In this document: positions 32,880 to 45,687 of the stretch, piece after piece | Layout: the number at the start of each line of letters is the position of its first letter | How positions within the stretch are numbered: position 1 is the first letter of the stretch | Origin: Diphasiastrum complanatum | Lineage: Eukaryota; Streptophyta; Lycopodiopsida; Lycopodiales; Lycopodiaceae | Reading direction: 5' to 3' | NCBI GenBank assembly: GCA_029204225.1 | Contig: CM055096.1 | Span: forward strand, 28,595,995 to 28,659,994 | DNA length: 64,000 bases | Notes under the pieces: generated by a model | Told to the model about the DNA's origin: nothing | The model's input: the letters and a program-made list of their open reading frames with translations, nothing else | Databases searched by the model: none | Program-made: the position numbers and the translations under genes

Positions 32880-33753
32880 TCTACATCGACCTTGAAGCAG
32901 AACAAGATCGACTCGACTACATCGACGTCAACTCAAGTCCATCGACATCCCGACTTCGACTCCATCGATAATTTCTCAAGGGAGGACAAGTCGACTCAAC
33001 TTGTTCGACACCTTCGACAACTATCACTAGTCAAAAGGGAGCTCTGCATAACACAGACTACGTCACCGTTCACTATGTAGTAACCGCACCACTTCACAAC
33101 TGTCACCTATATAGTTCACTCTAACGGTACAGTTGTAATCTTCACGACCGCCACAAATGATGTGCATGTACATACAATAAATCAATACTCATATATGAAT
33201 ATTCATACCAGAAAACAAAAACAGGAGATGAGTCAATAATCAGTGGTAGTGTGAATTAGAGTTCCTCTATAAACTCCCTTGTATCAGACTATCTGATTCC
33301 ATAGGATCAGAGATCTTTAGAGAGAGTGAAAGTAATTCAAGAAGTAGATACATTATTCAATCTGTAACTTGCATAGTAAGATCACAACACATAGTGCGCT
33401 ATTACTGTGAACCATTCTCGGGCATAGGATCGTGATCTGATCGTTGTATTCACAACAACTTAATGCAGATTCTCTATTTTCTTTATGTGTGTTTGCACTA
33501 ATGGATGCTTTATGATAATTTCTTTCTCTTGTATTGATACTCATTCCACGACTCATTCATAGTATCTATTTCAAAGGAAGCATGGCTGTCATAGACACCT
33601 AACTGTTTCGCTCCCTTCATGGTTGTCTTTGACACCTACAAAGGTATTCCTCTGGTCGATCTAAGTAATAGTCTGAATCAACAATTGGTAAAGATCCTAT
33701 CATAATTTAACATTGAGTTTTTCTCTTGTCTAAATTTTGTATTCAGCAAGAGG
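32880..33753 (+). repeat. copia LTR of the TCGAC-rich family, copy 1
   Basis: The 32880-33010 part is dense in TCGAC and TTCGAC words. The 3' part has ATGGTTGTCTTTGACACC at about 33619-33636, also found with small changes at 52.4 kb and 57.3 kb. A degenerate primer site follows at 33754. The 5' limit is not known and may lie upstream. Confidence 0.5.
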
Positions 33754-33763
33754 GGTATCAGAG
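33754..33763 (+). other. degenerate primer binding site
   Basis: GGTATCAGAG, the core of the Met-tRNA primer site, sits at the end of the LTR. Confidence 0.6.
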
Positions 33764-33819
33764 TTGATAAAATAATTTCCTAAACATTCCTTCATACAAG
33801 CCCAACAATTTCCCCCCCT

Positions 33820-34570
33820 GACTCAAGTTCTGACCTCAAAACTTAAACTTAGGGAAGTTCCTTTTCAGGCTACCTTCCAGTTCCTTGAAATCATCATCGT
33901 CTGTGTGACCCTTGCATCGAACCGGATGCTTGGAAACTATACGATTCCTCAATCGTCTAGTTCTTTTCTCCAAGATCCTTTCGAGTTCAAGTCAAGTCAC
34001 ACCCGATGATTCATCTAATAGGTCCAATTGGTCTCCAGAACCAAGATGAAACCCCTTTACACAAATTCTTCTTGAGTCAACTTATGTGAAAACCGAGTGC
34101 ACTTGCGTTCCTTCAGAGAGGTCCAATTGGTAAGCCAAGGATACCAATCTTTTTCAAGATTTGATACGGTCCCCTATATCTAGCGAACAATTTGCTTGCT
34201 GGTAAGCATTACACCCGAATCCTTCGGAATTCATAAATACACCCAATTCCCCACTTCAAAGTCTCAAGGCGATCTTTTCAGATTAGCATAATGTCTATCC
34301 CTATCATGGGCACTCTGGACATTCTCATGTGCTATTTGTAGCATTTCTTGCATATCGTGTAGGAAATCCACTACTTTTTGAAACTTTGATCGATCGACGC
34401 AATGGGTGATCTATGCTCAAAACCGTACATAAGCATGAATGGGATATAACAATAGCCAAATGCTTATTAATGATACAAGCAGTCTCCATCAAGGATAACT
34501 ACATCTCCAAGGAGATTGCCATCAAAAGAAATATGCACATAGCATCTGATCTTTTGATCGCACATGTTAT
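33820..34570 (-). pseudogene. gypsy integrase C-terminus and chromodomain-like tail
   Basis: On the minus strand, broken frames read (from high to low coordinate) HAYVRF near 34430, VVDFLHDMQEML near 34350, and then ILDRRTRRLRNRIVSKHPV and RCKGHTDDDDFKELEG near 33880-33980. This matches the end of a gypsy integrase with a chromodomain-like tail. The rest of pol is missing. The primer site of a plus-strand copia LTR lies about 60 bp below its low end. Confidence 0.65.
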
Positions 34571-37178
34571 CCTCTCTTAAACAATCAAGTATAAACTAGA
34601 ATCTGAACTATGATTCGTCAACCATAACTCCTCAGATCCTTAATGTATACTCAATGATTAGATAACATGAATATTGCTATTCTTAGAAGACACATGAGTT
34701 GCTCTGAAGAGTCCTTCTACAAGGAAAGTTTCGAACTTATCCAACTCACTTACGATGCATATATAAGAATTGTAATCACAAAATTTCCTTACACAAGTCA
34801 TGCAACACAATGTCATTCCAAAGTTAAGGTTCAATCTGTAATACGTCTAGATTCTATTACTCTTAAGTTCTAATCTAGAATAACTTAAGATTCACCGGAA
34901 CTTCTTTACGAGAAGTCCTAACTTTTGGCTTACCTCAACTATCCAACTCCATCTTGAATTTTTGGGATAGTATTCTATCTTTCTCCAATCAGGAAAAAGA
35001 TTAGGGCCAAAAGTTCCTGTGTATTCTATGCACAAAACCCTCCAAATGAATCCAAAAATGACTCATAAAGATTGCGACTTATAAGCAATACATATCAACA
35101 ACATATACATAAGTAAGGTTATATTGTTGATTCAATCAACTAATTCAGAAGTAGCACTCTTGACTTGGTTAGCTGTAACAAATTTAGAAAATATTTGATT
35201 GTCTAGGTGTGGATCCAAACAGCACATTCAATTTGATTCTACTTCTATCCTAGGTCAATAAGCAATTCTCATTGAGAAATCACCGTTAACCAGTGAGAAA
35301 TTGTTTATTTACAATTCTCATCAATATGCCTATGTTTTACAAACTAGTTTATGCATGCATATAAACTTAGTCCAAGGAATACATTGTAGATCCACAAGAT
35401 TAAGAACTTGCGCAAAGATATCATGATCTCAAAATGATTCACTACATAGCATATCTCTATAGATTTCACACAATTTGTAAACAACACTTTTTTAACTAAG
35501 AATCTTGTAACTCACTCAACTCTAAGAAACAATATTTCTCAAAGAGTGCTATTTCATTACCAAAATCTCAATTGAAGATTATTTCAAAAGAATATATTGT
35601 TACAATGAATTTCATTCCTTGCATCAACTTACGGATCTTAGTTCACACTAAGATCAAGCTGAACACAAACTACAAGGAATATTTTTCAAAAAACCTTGAA
35701 ATAGAATTCCATAGTTCAGATACAAATCAATTGGATCAGTAACTTTTCTACTACAAAAATGTATTCTAATTTTCTTCTCTTATATCTTCTACTAGATATC
35801 CAGAACATCTCTTAGAAGATTCTTATAATATCAAAGTTCCTATCGATCAAGATTCTAAAAATAGGTTGTAAATCTAGATTGTGTCAATTCTAAGTGCTAG
35901 TTTTGTATGGAGTTGTTGATAGTAATGCAACCAATCACTCTTCTAGATTGAATGAATCCATTTATGGTCCTAATTGTATTTTTCTTTCACATGCCAAGCC
36001 ATTAGGAAAGCAACATCCTCTTTATTCATTTTTTTTTATAGATATCATGTTCTGCACTCATGGTTTTGAAAACATACAAATATGTCTTGATTTTTGAAGT
36101 AAACTAGGAGATGTGCCAAAGAATTTCCATTTGTGCAAAGCTTGACTTACTTTTTACACAATTTTGTTAACCACTTAAAGGACATGCATGATTGCTTATA
36201 TTTGTTTACACTAAAAGACTAGTGGCAAAGAAACAAGACCAAATAAATCTATACCATTTTTACGAAGCTGGAATACAGTTAACCTCATGATCCTTCTATA
36301 TCCAATCATTTCTAGCTTTGTTGCAATAGTAGTAAGTCGTGGTGATGAGTTATTGTATGCTGAGTTGTGGTGGGTTTACACATATGAATGAGTTTTTTAA
36401 CACGTCTCCATGGTCTTAATACCATCACCACAATAAAGGTATGACCATGCAACAATGACTCTCTCAAAAGCTTAAGCTTGATTGCCAAAAATATTTCATG
36501 ATTGGATGAAACTATCTTACATTTATTGGTTGTTGTGAAATTGTTCACAAAAAACCAAAGAACATATTAGTACGACAATTATCAAGTTAGCAAACCTATA
36601 TATGAACTAAATAAGTTGTTTAAAAAACCTCAAGTTTTTTTAATAAATAGATCCAGGCACTCACATGTTTTTTTTTAATGAAATCAATAAATACATGTTG
36701 ATTTCCAACTCTGAAGCTACTTCAAGCAATTTGCAATGCATCAAACGCAACTCTCTAGTCCAAACAGAGTATCATCACACATTCCACAACTTTCCAAGCA
36801 ACCAACTAGGCATGATATCTCTTTACATCATAAATTTGTTTGTCATGAAATGCCTGAAAAGCTAGGATAAGCATTTTGTGTTTGAGCTTAAGTTCCACAA
36901 TTATCACATGAGATTGTTTGCAACTACCATCTAATAGACCAATAAATGTGAATGTGTATATATTGTTGTACATGGCACACAATTTTCTTGAATCTCATTA
37001 CTTTTAAGCTATGTACATGGTTGAGAGTACCTATGCATATGGTGGATTTCAAGACTCACACTACTTTCATAAAAGATGGACAAATGGAGATTCTCTTATC
37101 AAATCTAGAGGAATCACAGAGGGTTGTGATCAATGCGAGCACGATTTAAAAGAGAGCTATCATTTCAATGTTGCATGC
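34571..37178. other. AT-rich intergenic, no gene
   Basis: About 2.6 kb with only short chance frames. I see no retroelement ends, splice-linked exons or RNA genes. Confidence 0.4.
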
Positions 37179-37365
37179 ACTGGTTCGAACAGGCCGATTC
37201 GACCGATTTGAACCAGTTCGAATCGGCCGATTCGAGCAATTCTTCATTTCTTTGGGCCAATTGAATTTTTTTTTATGAGGCAACCGATTCAAACAGGTGA
37301 CTGATCTGAACCGAACTTATGCGAACCGCAATTCTGTGTTCGAGTCGCCAATTCGTGCAACCAGT
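37179..37365. mobile_element. small inverted-repeat element, ~187 bp
   Basis: Both ends start ACTGGTT in inverted orientation and run into imperfectly matching GATTCGA and GACTCGA words. The interior is packed with CCGATTCGA, GGTTCGAA and GAACCG palindromic words. No target duplication was found. It resembles a MITE in size and build. Confidence 0.4.
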
Positions 37366-37659
37366 TTTGGAGACCAGAATTTGAGTCTTTTATGTATCTA
37401 TTCTCCATGGAGCTCTTAGATGAATATAACAATCATTGGTATTGATCCTAATGATCATTGAGTCAAATTTCTCACATTTATGTCTTCAACGAGATGGTGG
37501 CTGCATAGTTCACTTACTCTGGGTAGATTGCAAGGTATTTGAGCCTACTGCCGTTCCCATCTAATCCCATACAAGTTACCAATCATGATTCATGTTATTT
37601 TATAGTGGCAAACACCAATACCCCCAACAATAGCCTGCCATTCTTTCAATAACCTCAAC

Positions 37660-37795
37660 TGTTTTTTTTCTTGTGTAGGTCCTCGTTTATGCTGTGGACT
37701 GGAATTGAACTCCAACCTCGCGGAGAGGAAAGGAAGTCCTCACCAACTCAGCAATTATTGAAGGACCTCCAAATAATTTACAGCCAGCACATCCC
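37660..37795 (-). mobile_element. tRNA-derived SINE, second copy
   Basis: On the minus strand an A-box-like TGAGTTGGTGAGG is followed 39 bases later by AGTTCAATTCC (B-box) and then an A-rich tail (AAGAAAAAAAA). The box spacing equals that of the SINE at 15.3 kb, suggesting the same family. No clear target duplication remains. Confidence 0.55.
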
Positions 37796-38850
37796 AGGTT
37801 TCAGTACTTGAACAAAAAGTGTACAGCAGCCATTTCACGCATAGATGCAACCTTTTTCTTCAAGTAGGCACTTAGCAGTACATCAAGATTCTTTTCATGG
37901 CAATGATCAAGGGACTAAAGAAAATAGTAATTAGAAACCTAAAATCAAATACGTTGATGTAGTATGTAGTGGCTGTTACATAATACAGAGAAGACTTCAA
38001 AGTAATCAATCAAACAATTATTGGCTTTGGAGTTTGTTCTTAGCCACTATGAAACTTTTCAGAGCTAATCTTTTCTAAAAACATTGTTTCTTTCACTTTC
38101 CTTATCAAATGCAACAAAATAAAATCATTGAAAAAAATAAGCGAGACAAAATGCTCAAAAGTTCCCGAGCAGACATCTTCTGGAATGCAGCATTTCAGAC
38201 TGCTGTGCAAGTTTGAGTAATATCACGAAGATTGCATTTGTAGAAATCTCTCTCTTTCTAACAGCCAAAATAAGAATCACTCTTAGAAGACAAGCAGACC
38301 TTTTAAAATTGACTCCTTGAGTATATTTGAATACTTAGATTCCAAAAAGCCTTGATGACTTCAAGATGGATCCAGTAGAGTTACGAGTCATGACACAACT
38401 TTTCGCCCAGCTTTACATCAGTTTATATGTTAACCTTGACAGATTGGTGTTAACAAAATCTCTTGCGTCACCCAAGAGTATATCAATCAGGTGCATTGTG
38501 GAGCATGACATTTGATCAGGATTGTCCTTTCTGATATCCCATCTTAACCTTATTGAAAGCAGCCTTGATGTTGGAAATTTCAAAAAAAGAACATAAGAAA
38601 ACCACTGATGACTTCAGAACGAAGCACGTTGATTCATGACAAGACAAAGCTGAGCTAAATATCACCTCCTCTGTACCTCCTTTCTAAACATGGTGAGTGA
38701 CCCATGTAATGAAGGGTTAATGGACAAAAAACAACTCAAACTAGACCATTATCCCCATTATCACATCACTTCTAACTGTAGTCGCTACTTCTTTACAATG
38801 ACATCCTTTAGTAGTGGTGTATAACTTGAGATACAACAAATTAAGCATGA
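37796..38850. other. VPS55-like 3' flank and intergenic
   Basis: The high end probably holds the 3' UTR of the minus-strand VPS55-like gene. No other ORF is seen. Confidence 0.4.
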
Positions 38851-40147
38851 CTACCAATCATTTTCCTGGTTAACGCGCTGGAACAGAAGTACTGTGCAAA
38901 CAAGAATGAAAAATGATGTCAGCTGGATAATTAACGCCCCTGACCCAATCAGTTGTGCATGGCGTAAAATGGCAGGTATTGCAAGACTTCCAACTGCAGA
39001 AAATCCAGTTAAAAACTTTGCCGCATCCACCCAGCTGCATAACACATCTACTAGTCAAAACTATCACTAGAGACACCTCTAAAAAGTACTGCTAAGATTG
39101 TAATCCTCATTCTAAACTAGAAAGAAGTTCTCAAAACTCCACCTATAAGAGGCATAACTGTTTACATAACCATGGTACTTCAATTACCAACTTCCTAAAA
39201 ACGTATGTTGTTTTTGGGAAGAACGTGACTGGTAGCAAGACATGCTAATGACCATAGATAACCCGATCAATACATTTTGGTAGTATATGTTCTGTTTTGT
39301 GTCTATGGAATGTATCACGTTTCATACTTATGAAACAGAGAAGGAAATTTAAAAGAAAAATAACATCAGGTTTCTGACGATTTTCTCAAAAATGTTTTGA
39401 TATGTATGTATGTGTCCCGTATGCTATGGAACTATGCTAATCACTAATGAATGATGTGCCATTTCCGCATATGAGGATCCGAAATGATACTTTTCCAATA
39501 TCCTAAGGAACTCTCTCAAATTGATTTTACAAACTAGGACACTAGAAACAAGCTTCAAGCATGAAGCAAGAAACACACAACTCAAGCCTTCTTAATAAAC
39601 AATGAAGGTAGAAGAAAAAAGTTAGTCGGAAACTCACTTCCCACCATCCGTGGAAATAAACGAATCAGAAGGCCCTCCAAAGAAAAGGCATGGCATTGGT
39701 ACCAATACATACATGAGTGCTGCATCAAAGTACAGTACTGTTAAAAAAAGAGTGAAGTAGAATGGCACCAAGAACAACAATGAATCGTATGCTAAGACAT
39801 GCAGATGTAGTATTATTACCTGTAAGCATTGGCCACCAGTTATTATACAAGGCACATGCCTGTAAATAAGAAAATTCAAATAAGCAAACTTCCATACATA
39901 TAAGCTGTTATTCTTCAACATGCATTACATAGATTCATATTTTTTATGTGCAAATCAAAATCTTTATAGTGTGATTAGCTTGGTCTCCTACAAAAATAAC
40001 TTCTATGGAGGAGGATGACGGTATTAAATTATCAATTCACAAGTTTACAACATCCTGGAAACACCCAATGTAGCATCACGATCTAAGAGACATACCAGAA
40101 TCTGCATGAGAATTCCAACAGAGAACATCAATGCAAGTCCAGCAAGC
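38851..40147 (-). CDS. VPS55: VPS55-like endosomal membrane protein, first exon missing
   Basis: Four minus-strand exons join in phase: 40096-40147, 39820-39859, 39638-39719 and 38851-39034, giving 118 residues to the stop. All introns are GT-AG. The peptide has LMQILACALYNNWWPMLT, LMYVLVPMPCLFFGG, NWVDAAKFLTGFSAVGSLAI and PAILRHAQLIGSGAL, the family's conserved words. It has about four hydrophobic segments, as expected for this small membrane protein of late endosome to vacuole trafficking. Using the nearer acceptor at 39737 would add six residues, so 39719 is preferred. The usual ~17-residue N-terminal exon was not found: sequence next to a GTAAGT donor at about 40239-40244 has two in-frame TGA codons. 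The gene is either split by a longer first intron or damaged. Confidence 0.88.
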
Positions 40148-41560
40148 CTGTATGATCAAAACCAGAGGTAAGACAAAACTAGCAAAAATCTGTAATCCCT
40201 GCTACTAAAACAATGTCGTGTAAAACACTGTAATACTTACACTGCACCATCTCATCAATCACATTTGTGCATGTAGCATCCAGCCACCATCAACACCAAA
40301 GTCAGCAACGCAAATGCACACAGACAGCAAATATTATCAGATCACTGCACTTCTACTCAAATATTGTCAAAAAGGGATCTTTAAGAATCTTCAGTAAGGC
40401 CCATAATGAGAATAATGAGAGGAAGAGTGGAAAGATAAGAAAGTAGCTCACATCTGTGTTCAGACAAGCAGATTAAGAGAAGACATGAGCAATTTAATAT
40501 GCACAAAAAAAAATCACCATAGTTCTTACCAAAAACATGTGATTACTCAAAAAATTGCAAAATGTAGAAAAACTCGTCTCAAGTACAGTGCTTGGTATGC
40601 CTAAAACTGCATTGCTGTGAAACTTAAAATTCAAAAGTAACACGGCTGCACCAATTGTCCAGAAGAATATATAGTTTGTTCCAGAGACACTTTTGGTACC
40701 CTCACACAGCGCTACAAGAAGTTTTCTGATAAGTCATGCTATCACTTGAATATGTACATGATGGGTATATAATGCCAGATGGTACTCTATCATATCTTTC
40801 AAAATCTCAACTTGCATAACAAGTAGATGGTACCAGTAACCAGCATATGGCTGGTAGATCCTTTTTTATATCCGTTTTTTTAACTTTTTCTGGAACAGAA
40901 CAAATCATTCCATGCAAGGAAACGCAACACAGAAACTCATCATCACCAAGCAAGCATGCAAATGATTGTTTCACATAATGCATGTGAAAGAGAGAGCAAA
41001 CTGTGGGAAACAGACAAATACATTGTGAGGGGTAGTAGGTTTTTAAGCTTGAAACAGTGGAGTCGTGAGAAATAATAGCCAGCAGGGTCATTGTTCTCAA
41101 TAAAAAATGTGGTTACATGGTCTGGGATCAATTCAATGCACCAAACAGAAATTCCGCATCAACATGCTAGCTCGAGATTGACCCACACATGGAATACAAC
41201 AGCAGAGCCTAAACTCCATTCCACTAAGTACGGGTTGCATTGGCCCTTCACAGATCAAGAAGAGAAAAAACTGATCAAAACAAATCTTCAAATCAGCAAA
41301 AAGGTCAGGACTTCCTTTCTGATGTGCAGTGACTGATTATGTGTAAGTGAAGGTATCTGAGGCTAAGAGCAGACCCTCTCAACATGCCTGCCTCACGATT
41401 CAGATTGTGAAATGAAGAATCCTTGATATTGTTCAACCATTTTTCTCCAAAACATGTTTGTAGCTTTGTACCTCACTAATTTGCATATTGATTTCATGTT
41501 TTCTGTGTCTTTTTTGGGTTTAAGTGTGTCAAATTTTTAAATCAGTGAGCACGCACAGGG
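40148..41560. other. VPS55-like upstream region
   Basis: It should contain the first exon and promoter of the minus-strand gene. I could not find a start codon exon with the right phase. Minus frames near 40807-41131 have no motif. Confidence 0.35.
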
Positions 41561-42060
41561 GGCAGAAATCTTTGGTAGGAAGTTGAGTTGATTCACACCA
41601 AGGAGAGTTGGTGTGGTATTTCAGGTGCATGTTGTTGGTGGTGTGTGTACTTTGGATGGGAGTTTTCGAGCACTCTCACCAAGCTAAGGGCTCATTTGCT
41701 CGACACCAGATATGGTTGGTCGGCTGGCATACTGGTTGCTTTGACTTCATCTACAGGGATGATAGCACACTGCCAGGCACAATTGCATCCAAACCATCAC
41801 ATTTAGTGGCAGGGCCCTCTTGGCCAGTCCCAACAGGACAAGACCCCTCTAGGAGCAAGCATGTAGCACCACTACCTGTCCGGGTACATCTACTAGCAAA
41901 AAACCAGCCTCACACTTGGCTTGTTTGATAGGCTTAGACAGCCATCCACTGTCATGCCAACTATCCCCAAGCTATCTGCAACTACTATCCCACCCCCATT
42001 CATGTTAGGACCCTCCATGCTATCCACTATGCTTACAATACCTAGCCGACCACCCACCAG
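41561..42060 (-). other. probable decayed downstream part of the hAT element
   Basis: Broken frames without a recognisable hAT C-terminal dimerisation domain. A perfect 8-bp hairpin (CACACCAA and TTGGTGTG) lies near 41596-41617. Confidence 0.3.
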
Positions 42061-42392
42061 AGTTTGAGTACTAAGGAGTCGTGCAAGTATATCAAGCGGT
42101 ATAATGGTCGTGCAAAGATGCACACAGCTGCTTGCCCAGCCTGCCTATGAACTCATATAAGAGGCCCAATGTGCAGTGCTCTCAATCTATGAGGTGTAGG
42201 ACAGTGTGGATAGGCTGCAAGCCCACCTACACAGTGCACATTGCATTGACAAAATCTCACCAAGGACCCTCCCATGCACAGCACCTCCGTGATCCATGGT
42301 ATCTTGGCCACATCATCGACCAACAAGTCCAGGCAATGTGCAACACAAGGTGTCCAAAAGATGTGGGGGTAGGTCCCATTAACGAGCCAACC

Positions 42393-42638
42393 CATGGCAA
42401 TGCAATTCGCCGCATTGTCCGTGACAACCTGTAGAATCATACAAGCAATGTGCATGGAATTCAAGTGAACCATAATCCATTGACCCTAAACATTCACTTC
42501 ATTGACGACCATACCCATGGCAACGTAATTCACCGCATTGTCCGTGACAACCTGTACAATCATACAATGCAATGTGCATGAAATTCAAGTGAACCATAAT
42601 CCATTGACCCTAAACATTCAATTGGTGACTGGTAATTC
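42393..42638. repeat. 123-bp tandem duplication inside the hAT gene
   Basis: The copies begin near 42393 and 42516 and share CATTGTCCGTGACAACCTGT and AATCCATTGACCCTAAACAT. The period is a multiple of three, so both copies encode a VVTDNA word (VVTDNAANCIAMG and VVTDNAVNYVAMG). The copies are very similar; the last bases of the second copy are uncertain. Confidence 0.8.
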
Positions 42639-42700
42639 CACACTCAAACTAAACCTTTTGACTAGTTTTATTGCAATGTTAAATGGATTGAACATTTAAC

Positions 42701-42852
42701 ATTATAGTATATACCTATACAACGTGTTGTGGCCCCACCTCCTTGATGGTAGCTCACATATGTGTGAACATGTAATATTATAGTATATACCTATACAACG
42801 TGTTGTGGCCCCACCTCCTTGATGGTAGCTCGAATATGTGTGAACATGTGAT
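42701..42852. repeat. 76-bp tandem duplication inside the hAT gene
   Basis: Copy 1 is 42701-42776 and copy 2 is 42777-42852, differing at only a few bases. The period is not a multiple of three, so it shifts the transposase frame just after EVGPQHVV. Confidence 0.9.
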
Positions 42853-43792
42853 TGCTCGTCACTGCCACAACAAAGGTGTCGATGGATCTCAGAAACATCG
42901 TCTCCATCCAGGAAGACACCAAGATATTCAATTTGTGGCGCTTCTTTGTATTGGTCCTCCAACCATCAAATATAATGGTGCAGCCATAGTCACAAGACAA
43001 CATCATGATTCAAATTTCATGGCAAGTTGCAACCCTGAGCCCTCAATGATGAATGATCATTTGACAATCATGATTAAACATAAATAACTATCAATAAGTA
43101 TGAAATGCCACATGTGACATAATATACATGTCATAACAGTTTGCAAAGGTGAAGACTGAAATTCAAAGTTCACTTGAAAGATAAAACTGAGAAGGGCAAA
43201 TTGCAATGTTGAAAACTTAAAGTTAAGACTTGACTTGGCAATGAGCAATGAGCATAGCATATACGGCATCAGTCTTTAGAGTGCATAGACGATAGTACAT
43301 ACTGGGCCCATGCCCTCCTGAGGGGCTCTAGCTTCTGGTCAACAGAAGCCCACTCACCAAGAAGCCCCTTCGATGCTCACAAGATGGCCCCGACCACACC
43401 TGCCCAATAGCACTCACTGCAGTCATCGCCCTCTTCCATGTCGGGGTCCTAACCAAATGAAATGGCAAATCGCAAGTGTAGAACAACTATCGAACTACAA
43501 CCTCTGACTCTACCATGGCTTTCGGAGCGAAGGTGGACACATAGTAGTCCCTACCCCCCAGCTGTGTAGTGCGGTCCCGTCTACCTCTCCCTCTCTCAGG
43601 TGGATGTTGTGATGCCGGTATGGTCACAGCGGTTGGAGGTGGTGTCGAGGATCCCACACCAGAAGGCCCTCCCGTGTAACTGAGGTGGCAGTATCTGCAA
43701 GTCCATCTCTTCGTGCCCGATGTGCCATAGGCCGCAACAATGGTAACGTGATCCCATTGGGGATCCCTATCCCTCGACATGGTGGCCCTCTT

Positions 43793-43797
<5 letters not shown>

Positions 43798-43859
<62 letters not shown>
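43798..43859. repeat. (CT)n microsatellite, ~60 bp
   Basis: An almost pure CT tract. Read on the minus strand it extends the hAT frame upstream as Arg-Glu repeats, which I take as chance. Confidence 0.95.
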
Positions 43860-43861
<2 letters not shown>

Positions 43862-43862
<1 letters not shown>

Positions 43863-45682
43863 TACCATAACAGTACGCCTTTTAGTGACGACCTCGCGAG
43901 AGGCAGAATGCAGGTCTGGCATTATCAACATGTTTTAGTGCCACGCATCACCATCCTAGGTGGTCACGTGTCGCAGGCGGGACCGTGCTTGATGGGACCC
44001 ACTATGCTATGCCTATATAGTGGTGGGGCTTCCCTTTTGCCATTCACTGACTCTACTCGGGAGTTGGTAGATGGAGAGCACGTGCAGTGGCCAGGATGTA
44101 TCTCCAGGCTAGAAGATGTGTAAACATGACATCTTTGATATTTATGATCACATAAATTATCATCAAATAGAAAAGTTTATCATTCCAATGTACATGAATG
44201 ACATGCTGAGTACTCAAACTAGAAGTTGAGAAATCAATCCTTGTAGCTATGAAATGGATAGCATTTCCACGTACCATAATGAGATATTAATGGATCAGCC
44301 TCCTGGAACTTCAGGGTAGCACAGAAATTGTTGATCAATTCCATAGAAAACTTCTCTTTGGATCACCATATGATTGAACTTTTTACTTTATTGTCATTTG
44401 GCATTAAATGTGCTTTTTTGGGCTCGGTTGGATAGAGATGCATGAATTACAACGCAAACTTGAAGATTCTTTGTGTGGAGTACATCCCACATATTGAATT
44501 TTATTGTGGAATATATGCTCATTATCAAGAATGGACTATCTCACGATTTCATTGTTGGTGTAATATACTCAAAATCAACTCGATATTAGGTTGCCATCGG
44601 AGAGGGAACTTGGGCATCTCTGAGTTTAAACCCATACAGTCCCCACAAATGCCCACCTATGAGGATGACTTGCCCATAATGACTCAACTCTAGACGTGCG
44701 CCATATTTCACGTTCCTCTTGGAAGTGCTTCTCCAAGAATGATTCCTCTCTCAAGGCTTGGTGTGCAACCTTGCGTTGTTGATATTAAGGGAAAATATAT
44801 ATAAGTAGGTGAGAACTAATGTCCCATCCTTGCTACCATGGGCGGGACTAACCCAAGGTAAGGGCCATTCTAGTTATGTCCAACATGAGAGTGCAATTCC
44901 TAATATCGACAAGCATCATTTTAAATGTATTCTTAGTGATGCATGCCTTGTTTTCCCTTGCATGCTTCATGGATTCTCATGCATAAATACGATTCTGCCA
45001 CCCCTTAACTGGGTGTCAACCTTTCTCAAATGGAAATCACAATACTTTAAGCTTTTCTTGCCCATGCCTTGACATCGACATTGTAGGTGTATAGCAAGCC
45101 ATCTTCTTGGTTGTAATCAATTAGGTTACCTGCACTTCGAGGCCAGTATTAATCACAGTCATTTTTCATTCATCAAAATCGACATCAAGCACAACAATAG
45201 TGCATATGCAATTGATTTCAAATTCAAAATAGGATCTTGCTTCCTCACCCATTGAAGAGAAACCTTCTTGCGTAAGGACTTTATTCCCATTGGGATTTCA
45301 TTATGAGCCTCTCACCACAAAGGGTCGGAAAGTTCACTTGAATAAGCTTTCCCTCGAGGCATTTGTATTGAAAGAACTATCCACATCCCTGCACATGGTG
45401 TCACAAAAGTTCATTCGTAAAATATTGCCTCCTAAAAGGATAGCCTTCTAGGTACACTCCCTAGATTAGACTTGTTTTCATTATTATGATTACTCCTCCT
45501 ATTGGAGCCTAACGTAATTTATGCCATGAGTGGTCCTTTCATTGAAACCCTTCATGGTTCACTCAATTCATTAGAGCCCATGTAGATCATTCCATAGAGC
45601 CCACGTAGCTCATTCCATTAGCACTCAAGTTTTTGGACCCCATGATGCTTCAGTGTCCCAATTTATGGTTCTTAGCAAGGTG
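43862..45682. other. no gene recognised
   Basis: The low end is probably the 5' part of the hAT element. The rest is AT-rich with short frames (44442-44693, 44809-45072) that lack motifs. Two near-identical 24-bp words around GAGCCCA(T/C)GTAG lie near 45570-45620. Confidence 0.35.
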
Positions 45683-45687
45683 CAGAT

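Larger units (their letters stand above)
42061..43780 (-). pseudogene. hAT-type transposase, BED finger and DUF659-like domain
   Basis: The likely start is the ATG at 43780, giving DPQWDHVTIVAAYG and RWTCRYCHLSYTGG, a BED zinc finger whose first Cys pair is kept but whose His pair is lost. Below 43010 the frame has GCTIIFDGWRTNTKKRHKLN, FLRSIDTFVV and EVGPQHVV. Frame 42153-42473 has VVTDNAANCIAMG, YPHIFWTPCVAHCLDLL and DVAKIPW, the DUF659 hallmark. Two internal tandem duplications (42393-42638 and 42701-42852) and stops break it. The C-terminal hAT domain is not recognisable. It would have cut and pasted DNA in the nucleus. Confidence 0.85.

Noticed and set aside
43487-43861. Arg-Glu repeat N-terminus of the hAT frame and Ser-Leu repeat frames on the other strand
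   Set aside because: These are translations of the CT microsatellite. The BED finger starts after the ATG at 43780.
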